Made by a program: the position numbers and the translations under genes | Notes under the pieces: model-generated | What the model saw: only the letters and a program-made list of their open reading frames with translations | Told to the model about the DNA's origin: nothing | The model's database searches: none | Assembly (NCBI GenBank): GCA_964371655.1 | Contig: CAYJOD010000019.1 | Location: 26,033 to 90,032 of the forward strand | Reading direction: 5' to 3' | From: CAZGSN01 sp964371655 | GTDB taxonomy: Bacteria; Desulfobacterota; Binatia; HRBIN30 | DNA length: 64,000 nt | In this document: positions 33,122-39,706 of the stretch, piece by piece | How positions within the stretch are numbered: position 1 is the first letter of the stretch | How the letters are laid out: every line of letters starts with the position of its first letter

Positions 33122-34297
33122 ATGGACAATCGAATCGGCGCTCTAGCGCTGAAAATTGAAGAAGAGACCGAGCCGGAAGGTGAAGAGCTTGTAGAAGCCC
33201 TCCCCGAGATCGAAGAAGATGACACCGATGTCGTCGACCGCGGCGAGATGGACGCCCCGTCGCTGTTCTTCCAGGGCGTGGGGCAGACGACGATGCTCAC
33301 GCGCGAGGAAGAGCTCGCGATCGCCAAGGGCATCGTGAAGTGTAGGAATCGTATCCGCCGGCTATTGCGCCGCTTCCCGCGCCTCATTGGAGCGGCGCTA
33401 CCCGACCACGGCCGTAGCGTCATTCACCCATCCGAGGATTTCCGCGAGCGCGAAACCGTCATGATCCTGGAGTTCGCGCATCGTCTGTTGCAATCGCGCC
33501 GGCGCACCGATCCGCGCCTCGGGTCGCGTATGGAAGTCAAGGAGTTCGTGCTCAATCTCGAGCGCGAGCTGCGCGAATATCGTCATTTGCGCGACCGCAT
33601 GATCGAGGCCAATCTGCGCTTGGTCATCTCCTTTGCGCGTCGTTACCGCCGTACCGGAGTGTCCTTCCTCGACATGGTGCAAGAGGGGACCCTCGGCCTG
33701 ATCCGCGCTGTCGAGAAGTACGATCCGGTCAAGGAAGTGAAGTTCGGCACCTACGCCGTGTGGTGGATCTGGCAACAGATCGGCCGCGCCGGCGACATGC
33801 ACGGCGGGCTCATCCGCACCCCGGTGCACTGGAACCAACTGCGTCGCAAGGTCGGCCGCGAGACGCAACGTCTGCAGACCGAGCACGACGGCGAGGTCGA
33901 TCGCGAGATGCTCGCCGAAGCCAGCGGAGTCGATCCGGATCGACTCGAAACCATGACCCGCAGCTTCCAGTGCGTGTCGATCGATTCCCCACTGGGCGCC
34001 GATGACGACCGTACTCTGGAGGAGCTGCTCGCCAGCGACGCCAACGACCCGGAACAGGATGCGGCGGCTCTCGATCTCAGCGAGCAACTCGAGCAGGCGC
34101 TGCGACAGCTGCCCCCCCGCGAGGCCGACATCCTGCGGTTGCGCTTCGGCACCGCTGATCAACAGTCGCTGACTCTCGAAGAGGTGGGACGACGCTACGG
34201 CGTCAGTCGCGAGCGCATTCGCCAGCTCGAGGCCCGCGCTCTCAAGCAGTTACTACCGATCTGCGAAGGCCAAGGACTGCGAGCCTACGTCGACTAA
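33122..34297 (+). CDS. Sigma-70 family RNA polymerase sigma factor
   Basis: This 391-residue group 1/2-type sigma factor has an acidic N-terminus (Glu/Asp-rich, 13-36) and a region 1.2-like segment (~47-75). A non-conserved insertion covers ~80-150. Region 2 (~157-230) includes LRLVISFARRYRR, FLDMVQEGTLGLIRAVEKYDP and the -10-recognition part FGTYAVWWIWQQIGRA. Region 3 (~240-285) and region 4 (~322-378) follow, with LPPREADILRLRFG and the HTH LEEVGRRYGVSRERIRQLEARALKQL. The length is shorter than primary RpoD, so an alternative RpoD-related or RpoH/RpoS-like role is likely. The FKBP gene follows after 33 bp. Confidence 0.9.
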   Translation: MDNRIGALALKIEEETEPEGEELVEALPEIEEDDTDVVDRGEMDAPSLFFQGVGQTTMLTREEELAIAKGIVKCRNRIRRLLRRFPRLIGAALPDHGRSVIHPSEDFRERETVMILEFAHRLLQSRRRTDPRLGSRMEVKEFVLNLERELREYRHLRDRMIEANLRLVISFARRYRRTGVSFLDMVQEGTLGLIRAVEKYDPVKEVKFGTYAVWWIWQQIGRAGDMHGGLIRTPVHWNQLRRKVGRETQRLQTEHDGEVDREMLAEASGVDPDRLETMTRSFQCVSIDSPLGADDDRTLEELLASDANDPEQDAAALDLSEQLEQALRQLPPREADILRLRFGTADQQSLTLEEVGRRYGVSRERIRQLEARALKQLLPICEGQGLRAYVD

Positions 34298-34330
34298 GAC
34301 TCGACGAATTCTACAACGAGGAGACTTGTG

Positions 34331-35053
34331 ATGAAGAAGCTGATCGCCATCAGCGCTTTGGTGCTGTTGGGTAGCGTCAACATGGCCACCGCCGCCGACC
34401 CGACAATCAAGACGGACGACGAAAAGATCATCTACACGCTCGGCGTCGCGCTCAGCCGGAGCATCGCGCAGTTCGGCCTTAGCGCCGGCGAAATCGAGCT
34501 CGTCAAAATGGGATTTACCGACGGCGCCCTCAACAAGGAAAAGAAGGTCAACGTCGACGAGTTCCAACCCAAGATCCAACAGCTAGCGCAATCGCGCATG
34601 CAGGTGGCTGCCGAGGCAGAGAAGAAGGTCTCGAAGGCTTTTCTCGACAAGGCGGCTACCGAGAAGGGCGCCAAGAAAACCGAGTCCGGCCTGATCTATA
34701 AAGAGATCACGCCAGGCACTGGCGCATCGCCCGTGGCCACCGACAAGGTGAAGGTGCACTACCACGGCACCACGATCGACGGCACGGTGTTCGACAGCTC
34801 CGTGCAACGCGGCCAGCCCGCTACGTTCCCGCTCAATGGCGTGGTCAAGTGTTGGACCGAAGGCGTGCAGATGATGAAGGTCGGCGGCAAAGCGAAGCTG
34901 ATCTGCCCGTCGGATCTCGCTTACGGTGATCGCGGCCAGCCTCCGAAGATCAAGCCCGGCGCGACCCTGATCTTCGAGGTCGAGCTCCTGGAGATCGTCA
35001 AGCCCGACGCCGCCGCGCCTGCGGCTCCGCAAGCGCCTCCGCCAGCGCATTGA
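34331..35053 (+). CDS. Exported FKBP-type peptidyl-prolyl cis-trans isomerase
   Basis: This 240-residue protein has a signal peptide (~1-22). An FKBP N-terminal dimerisation domain follows (~30-115: IYTLGVALSRSIAQFGLS, EIELVKMGFTDGAL). The FKBP catalytic domain (~125-228) has VKVHYHGTTIDGTVFDSS, MMKVGGKAKLICPSDLAYGD and PPKIKPGATLIFEVELLEI. The tail is Ala/Pro-rich. It resembles FkpA/Mip chaperone-isomerases that assist periplasmic folding. GAGGAG lies upstream of ATG 34331 (GTG 34328 is adjacent). It is close behind the sigma factor gene and may share its transcript. Confidence 0.92.
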   Translation: MKKLIAISALVLLGSVNMATAADPTIKTDDEKIIYTLGVALSRSIAQFGLSAGEIELVKMGFTDGALNKEKKVNVDEFQPKIQQLAQSRMQVAAEAEKKVSKAFLDKAATEKGAKKTESGLIYKEITPGTGASPVATDKVKVHYHGTTIDGTVFDSSVQRGQPATFPLNGVVKCWTEGVQMMKVGGKAKLICPSDLAYGDRGQPPKIKPGATLIFEVELLEIVKPDAAAPAAPQAPPPAH

Positions 35054-35086
35054 CAACCAGGCCGACGGCGTCGATGAAGCCGATGG

Positions 35087-36229
35087 ATGCGAATCGAAAT
35101 CTGTGGCGGGCTGAGCTCCGTCGATGCGCAAGCCTGGGATCATCTTGTCGGCTCCGAGTCGCCGTTCCTCGAGTGGGGATGGCTGGCAGCGCTTGAAGAT
35201 TCCGGCTGCGTGAGCCGGCAGACCGGTTGGTTGCCTCAACATCTGACGGTGTGGGAGGGCAAGCACCTGATTGGTGCTTGCCCTCTTTACGTTAAGGGTC
35301 ACAGCGCCGGCGAATTCATCTTCGATCAGGGCTGGGCCGACGCCGCCCAACGCGTCGGCTTGCGCTACTACCCGAAGCTGCTGGCCGCCGTCCCATTTAC
35401 GCCAGCCAGCGGCCGCCGCTTCCTGACCCACCCGAGCGCTGATCGTCCGACCCTCTTGAAGCTCATGGCCGCCAGCCTCGTCGACCTCTGCCGCCAAAAC
35501 CGCTTCTCGTCCGTGCACGTCAACTTCTGCGCCGCCGATGAGATCGTCGCGCTCGCAGCGGCGGGCTTTCGCCAGCGCAGCGGCTATCAGTTTCAATGGA
35601 TCAACGACAGCTGGCAGAGCTTCGACGACTACCTCGCCGCTTTCCGCAGCAAGCGCCGCGTCCAGATCCGCCGCGAGCAACGCGAGCTCGAGACACAAGC
35701 GATCGACATCCGCGCCCAGGCCGGCGACGAGATCAGCGACGACCTCTTCGCGCCCATGTTTCGACTCTACAAGTCGACAGTCGACAAACATTACTGGGGG
35801 CAGCAGTACCTCAATCCAGCTTTTTTCGACCTGCTGCGCCAACGCTGGAAATCGCGCCTGGTGTTCTTTGTTGCCCGGCAGCGCGGCGAGGTGGTTGCCG
35901 GGACCTTCACCGTGCGCAAGGGCGATGTTCTCTACGGCCGCTATTGGGGCGCCTTCGCGGAGCTGCGCCACCTGCATTTCAATGTCTGCTACTACGCCAG
36001 CATTCAGTACTGCCTGAGCCAAGGCATTACCCGCTTCGAACCTGGCGCCGGCGGCGAGTTCAAGTATCTACGCGGCTTCGACCCGCGCCCGACCTACAGC
36101 ATGCACTTCATCGCCGATCCCCAGTTCGACGCCGCGGTGGCCGACTTCCTGAAGCGAGAGGAACGTGTCGTCGTGAGAGAGATCGAGACGATGGAAGAAC
36201 AGAGCCCGATTCGGCGGACGCATGGCTGA
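35087..36229 (+). CDS. FemAB-like / peptidoglycan-recognition N-acyltransferase-fold protein (COG3146)
   Basis: This 380-residue protein matches the FemAB_like (PF04339) family. Seen are ESPFLEWGWLAALEDSG (~28-44), the HLTVWEGKHLIGACPLYVKGHSAG region, AFRSKRRVQIRREQREL, FFVARQRGEVVAGTFTV and FEPGAGGEFKYLRGFDP near the C-terminus. These are two joined GNAT-like folds. FemAB relatives add amino acids to peptidoglycan or related acceptors, but COG3146 members have no proven reaction. It begins 33 bp after the FKBP gene and may be in the same operon. Confidence 0.82.
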   Translation: MRIEICGGLSSVDAQAWDHLVGSESPFLEWGWLAALEDSGCVSRQTGWLPQHLTVWEGKHLIGACPLYVKGHSAGEFIFDQGWADAAQRVGLRYYPKLLAAVPFTPASGRRFLTHPSADRPTLLKLMAASLVDLCRQNRFSSVHVNFCAADEIVALAAAGFRQRSGYQFQWINDSWQSFDDYLAAFRSKRRVQIRREQRELETQAIDIRAQAGDEISDDLFAPMFRLYKSTVDKHYWGQQYLNPAFFDLLRQRWKSRLVFFVARQRGEVVAGTFTVRKGDVLYGRYWGAFAELRHLHFNVCYYASIQYCLSQGITRFEPGAGGEFKYLRGFDPRPTYSMHFIADPQFDAAVADFLKREERVVVREIETMEEQSPIRRTHG

Positions 36230-36291
36230 CAGTCAATAGGCAACAGTGATCAGGGCCAGATAACTGGCAACTTTCGACTCGCAGCATTTAG

Positions 36292-36478
36292 CCGGAAAAG
36301 AACAGTTGAACCGCGGATGAACGCGGATGGACACGGATGAAGCAAGAGGAGCTTGGGGAAATTGCTGATTGGTCCCTCGGTGTCTCGACACATTTCGATA
36401 CCTGCGTACGCGAGCCGAAGTACCGGCAATCCGCGTGAATCCGTGTCCATCCGCGGTTCCAATTGGTGTTTTCGGGTT
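36292..36478. repeat. CCGCGGATGAACGCGGAT-type element, copy 1 of a near-identical pair
   Basis: 187 bp from CCGGAAAAGAACAGTTGAAC to TTTTCGGGTT. The terminal arms GAACCGCGGATGAACGCGG and ATCCGTGTCCATCCGCGGTT are inverted, and the loop is unique. It differs from 56514-56700 at only about six positions, loop included. Confidence 0.92.
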
Positions 36479-36521
36479 TAGTCGGTATCGGCCAGTACGC
36501 CTTCGGTTACACGGGGGTAGC

Positions 36522-36764
36522 TCAGTACCCCCGCCAAGTCGAGTTCAACAGCCAGTCGGGGAGGTTGGTTCCACCGAAGTGATCGTCGATCACCACGGTC
36601 TGGCGGATGAGGCCGACGTAGGTATTGAAGAGCAGTACTGCCTATCCACCGACCACGTGCTTCGTACGGCCAACGCACCCAGTCGCGTCGAACGCGGGCA
36701 AAGGGGAGTAGAAACTGTCGCCGATGGCAGCGAGGGGTGTTGTGCCACACGTACTGGCTCCGAT
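36522..36764 (-). pseudogene. Possible degraded coding remnant
   Basis: On the minus strand one frame reads protein-like text between two TGA stops with one internal TAG (near 36640): ...AAIGDSFYSPLPAFDATG then stop then AVLLFNTYVGLIRQTVVIDD and NLPDWLLNSTWRGY. The composition looks like an envelope protein fragment, but no family is recognised and it may be chance. It lies just after the two envelope-protein genes on the same strand. Confidence 0.25.
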
Positions 36765-36796
36765 TCAATCGGAAGCCAGACCCCTACCCCGACAAG

Positions 36797-37243
36797 TTAG
36801 AGCCGCTGCCTGCCTTCCTCGATGAAGTAAGCGCCTGTCAACTTCTGCAGCTGTCCCAGTTCCGTGAGTGGTGAGGTCGACTGATGCGCGATCGGCACGA
36901 CAATTGCGGCCACCAGGTCGGCCGCGAACTCGCGACGTACGGTGCGGATCTTCCATGACCCGTCGGGGTTGATCTTCGCAAAGGACATCCCCTCGCCCCC
37001 CTGCATGTATGGATGGATGTACCACTTGTCAGTCTTGACGTAGACGAGGACCTTGTACTTGGCCGTCTCTTCCTGGCTGAAGCCACGCACGTAGCCGGTG
37101 ATGAAGCTGTCCGGGACGATCGATTCGATACGAATCGTGCGCCGATTCTGCTCTGCGCCGGTTTGGGCCATGGCTGCCATCGAAATGGCGCCTACGAGAA
37201 CGGTTGCGACTAGAAGCGGCCGATTGATTCGTATGCGTTGCAT
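36797..37243 (-). CDS. Small secreted protein of unknown function
   Basis: This 148-residue protein starts at ATG 37243, with AAGGAG at good distance; an upstream ATG at 37267 is less likely. A signal peptide covers ~1-26 (cleavage likely after AMA). The mature part includes RIESIVPDSFITGYVRGFSQ, VLVYVKTDKWYIHPY and SWKIRTVRREFAADLVAAIV. It resembles a small beta-sandwich of the kind found in extracellular adhesion or Carboxypeptidase-regulatory-like domains, without a firm match. The start lies in the end region of the upstream membrane protein gene (20 bp gap), so the two are probably co-translated partners. Confidence 0.65.
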   Translation of the reverse strand: MQRIRINRPLLVATVLVGAISMAAMAQTGAEQNRRTIRIESIVPDSFITGYVRGFSQEETAKYKVLVYVKTDKWYIHPYMQGGEGMSFAKINPDGSWKIRTVRREFAADLVAAIVVPIAHQSTSPLTELGQLQKLTGAYFIEEGRQRL

Positions 37244-37263
37244 CACAAGCTCCTTTTCTTGCT

Positions 37264-38283
37264 TCAATCCGGGTTGATAACGCTGATGGTTCGCCTTTGT
37301 TCCATAAATTCTACCTTGCCGCGTTCACGCACTCGTAGTCGCACCTCCTTCGGGCCAGGAGAGGTGTACGGATGAGTTGCATACGGCCCGTCTGCGCCGA
37401 CCGGTTCCCAGCCGGTTGCGTCTCCCCAGTTCAACTCGACGGTGGGCATGTCGAGATCGCGCACGTCGTAGTTGGCGACGACGGTAAGAGAGCGCACTTC
37501 GGTGCGCTGTGTCTGCACGTCGCCAAGGTAGAAATCGAATGGCCGCTTGACGGCCGCGGTTGGCGTCATGGCAATTCCCGGTGGAATCTCCAGCCGCACC
37601 CTCCAAGGTGGGCTGGCGGCGACCCCATCTTCCGGGGTACGCGGCGTCTTGCTGCCGCGGGTTGCAACCGCCATCAGCTCAAAGCGCTGGCCTGGCTTGC
37701 CGCTCAGGGTGATTTCCCGCTGACTGTCGGTCAGCGGGTGCCCCGCAATCGCATCGCCGCTCGGCTTCGGAAAGGCCTCCACTTTCCAAGTCGAAGTTGC
37801 CTCCGCATTCTTATCGACGGTGCGATGCATCATCCAACGTTCCACACCGAGATCGAGGCCAACCGTGTCGACCTCCACCACAAATTCTGGGCGCACGATT
37901 TGTGGCGAGCTCGCAGGAATGCCTCGCTGTCCATCGACGTTCCTGATCACAATGAACGCAGCCTCGGGACAAACCATGGTTGCCCCGTGAACGATCACGA
38001 GTCCCAGTGTTGCTAGGCCACCGATGAGACCCATGGCAAAGACGAAGGAAAATCCCCTCGACACGAACCGTAAGACCATCAGGAGGAGGCTCAATATGAC
38101 GAGGGCTGTGCCCAAGTATAGATATAGGCTCGGACTGGTTGCACCAACGAGACAGGGTTTGACCCCCTCCGTCCAATATACGACCACTCCAAAGACGGCG
38201 AGACAAACAGCGCCCCCTAAACAAAGGCTATCGAAGGTCGGCCCTTTGGCCTTAACCCTAGCTTGATCGTCGGTAGCCCCCAT
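37264..38283 (-). CDS. Membrane protein of unknown function with large extracytoplasmic domain
   Basis: This 339-residue protein has three hydrophobic segments at ~20-36, ~51-68 and ~78-98. A soluble C-terminal region of ~240 residues, rich in beta-type sequence, follows (FVVEVDTVGLDLGVERWMMH, FDFYLGDVQTQRTEVRSLTVV, YDVRDLDMPTVELNWGD). ATG 38283 has AGGAGG close upstream. It is followed by the small secreted protein gene 20 bp away. The pair could form an envelope complex. I do not recognise the family. Confidence 0.7.
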   Translation of the reverse strand: MGATDDQARVKAKGPTFDSLCLGGAVCLAVFGVVVYWTEGVKPCLVGATSPSLYLYLGTALVILSLLLMVLRFVSRGFSFVFAMGLIGGLATLGLVIVHGATMVCPEAAFIVIRNVDGQRGIPASSPQIVRPEFVVEVDTVGLDLGVERWMMHRTVDKNAEATSTWKVEAFPKPSGDAIAGHPLTDSQREITLSGKPGQRFELMAVATRGSKTPRTPEDGVAASPPWRVRLEIPPGIAMTPTAAVKRPFDFYLGDVQTQRTEVRSLTVVANYDVRDLDMPTVELNWGDATGWEPVGADGPYATHPYTSPGPKEVRLRVRERGKVEFMEQRRTISVINPD

Positions 38284-38328
38284 GGGTTCCCCTCCTAATC
38301 GACCGCTGCAAACCCGAGGCTCCCGGAG

Positions 38329-38571
38329 CTAAGCGTCTTGCGAGGCCTCAGTCAATTCGAGGAAAGCGACACGTTGAAAACACTCACCGAGAAGACGATC
38401 TAGAAGACGTTCGAGATCGTCACTTGAAAACTTGCCTGTGGGCGTACCGGCGTGATGTCGCCGCAGCCGGTAGTGGTGATCGTGTACGTCGAGAGGTGGA
38501 CATAATCCAAGAACGTCATGGGGGGCGGCGCAGACGTAGTTGCGTACGATGCATACCTTGTAGTTGCGCAT
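38329..38571 (-). CDS. Small ORF next to a palindromic operator-like site
   Basis: An 80-residue reading from ATG 38571. The first half is Cys/His/Tyr-rich, and the C-terminal half (KFSSDDLERLLDRLLGECF, QRVAFLELTEASQDA) looks like genuine helical protein. No family is recognised. Its start overlaps the palindrome at 38561-38583, which contains a perfect TATAAT on this strand. It could be real, a remnant, or chance. Confidence 0.3.
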   Translation of the reverse strand: MRNYKVCIVRNYVCAAPHDVLGLCPPLDVHDHHYRLRRHHAGTPTGKFSSDDLERLLDRLLGECFQRVAFLELTEASQDA

Positions 38572-38583
38572 TATACGCAACTA
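38561..38583. promoter_or_regulatory. TAGTTGCG...CGCAACTA palindrome, operator-like
   Basis: TAGTTGCG-CATTATA-CGCAACTA is a perfect 8 bp inverted repeat with a 7 bp centre. A third, direct TAGTTGCG lies at 38537-38544. The centre reads TATAAT on the minus strand, so a bound protein would cover a -10 element. No -35 box of good quality is seen. No other TAGTTGCG pair was noticed in the window. Confidence 0.5.
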
Positions 38584-38883
38584 TGTCCGCCGGCCCCTCT
38601 GAAGTCGTGCACCGCCTCCCTCCCGCGCATCCACGTCGACTACAACGGCTGCATCGCCACCGAACGAGAAAGGTGTGCCCTGCGGGCGCAATCGGAGCAG
38701 GTCAAAGACCGAGACGAACGCATCGAACACGGTAACGCGAAAGAGACCCCGCTGAAATTCGCGAAGCGAGCTGTTCGTTACCTCGGGCTCGATGAGCTCA
38801 GCGAGGGTCGCGCCAGTACTTGGTCGTGGCGGCACAGAATCCGGAATCGTGTCTGGAATGTGGAAATCTCTGACCTCGACCAC
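38581..38883 (-). CDS. Doubtful hypothetical ORF
   Basis: A 100-residue reading from GTG 38883, bounded upstream by a stop four codons away. Text such as EVRDFHIPDTIPDSVPPRPS and EFQRGLFRVTVFDAFVSVFD looks protein-like, while the last ~18 residues are Arg/Gly-rich and look non-native. An overlapping plus-strand frame (38518-39060) is also open. I cannot decide which, if either, is translated. Confidence 0.25.
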   Translation of the reverse strand: MVEVRDFHIPDTIPDSVPPRPSTGATLAELIEPEVTNSSLREFQRGLFRVTVFDAFVSVFDLLRLRPQGTPFSFGGDAAVVVDVDAREGGGARLQRGRRT

Positions 38884-39070
38884 GTGCGATGCTCATCGGA
38901 ACAACGAGACGATGGTGAGTGGCGCACCGTTCCGAGGGCGACATCGCCGGGACCGAAGAAGGGGACGGCTCTCGTTTCTCTGTTCGAACTGAGAAACACG
39001 CTCGACAGCGCAGGGAGGAAGACGTTCCTGTTGATTGAACGGCTCGGCCAAACCCAGTAGATTCCCTACC

Positions 39071-39355
39071 ATGACTCAGAACGCGAACAGCGTGGGAAGT
39101 GTCGGCCTCTCCTATGCGTACATCACGCGGGTGCCCGGCACGCGCGGCGGCAACGCGATCGTCGCGGGCACACGCGTCGGCGTGCATGACATCGTCGGGT
39201 TACTGCAGAACGGGGAGACCGTGGAAACCGTTGTGGGTCGCTGCTTTCCGAATCTCAGCCGGGCTCAAGTCTACGAATGCCTTGCCTACTACGAGGATCA
39301 TAGAGGTGAGATTGATCTGCTGGTAGCGCGCCAGATGGCGGCTGACGCGCCGTGA
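39071..39355 (+). CDS. DUF433-family antitoxin
   Basis: This 94-residue protein carries the DUF433 domain (~16-80): the YITRVPGTRGGNAIVAGTRV strand pair and the HTH-like GVHDIVGLLQNGETVETVVG and NLSRAQVYECLAYYEDHR. These proteins bind DNA and neutralise a PIN-like toxin. ATG 39071 begins the conserved region; the frame upstream to 39035 lacks support. Its stop overlaps the GTG of the next gene (GTGA), the classic toxin-antitoxin arrangement. Confidence 0.88.
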   Translation: MTQNANSVGSVGLSYAYITRVPGTRGGNAIVAGTRVGVHDIVGLLQNGETVETVVGRCFPNLSRAQVYECLAYYEDHRGEIDLLVARQMAADAP

Positions 39356-39672
39356 GGTTCCTCCTCGATCATGATGTCCCGGACGACATGGCGTACGCGC
39401 TCCAAGCCCTGGCGCACGAAGTGCGTCTCCTGCGAACCGTATTGCCGATTACCACCCCTGATGAGGACATCCTGCGACTCGCTGGCCAGTCGGACGAGGT
39501 GCTCATCACCTGCAACCGGGACGATTTCGTGGCCGCCGCCACCCAAATGCGGCATCACGGAATCATCATCCTCATTCGGCGCCGATCGCGTGCCTTGGAG
39601 CGCGCAGCCTTGGTCCGCCTTCTCGACCGCGCCGGAGAGACCGGAATTCGCGATAACATCAACTTCGCTTGA
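39352..39672 (+). CDS. DUF5615 PIN-like toxin nuclease
   Basis: This 106-residue protein starts at GTG 39352, overlapping the antitoxin gene by 4 bp. RFLLDHDVP at the N-terminus gives the first acidic residues, TPDEDILRLA the middle one and VLITCNRDDF the second acidic cluster of the Mut7-C/PIN-like fold. GIIILIRR follows. Members are predicted RNA-cleaving toxins of type II systems with DUF433 partners. The two genes together form a complete module between an unclear region and the convergent clpA. Confidence 0.88.
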   Translation: MRFLLDHDVPDDMAYALQALAHEVRLLRTVLPITTPDEDILRLAGQSDEVLITCNRDDFVAAATQMRHHGIIILIRRRSRALERAALVRLLDRAGETGIRDNINFA

Positions 39673-39706
39673 GCGCGATCCGCATCATCAGCGCACGGAA
39701 GGCGAC

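Noticed and set aside
36510..36560. GGGGGTAGCTCAGTACCCCC looked like the start of a tRNA (TAGCTCAG box).
   Set aside because: The sequence closes on itself as a short hairpin, and no anticodon arm or TTCGAAT T-loop follows at the right distance.
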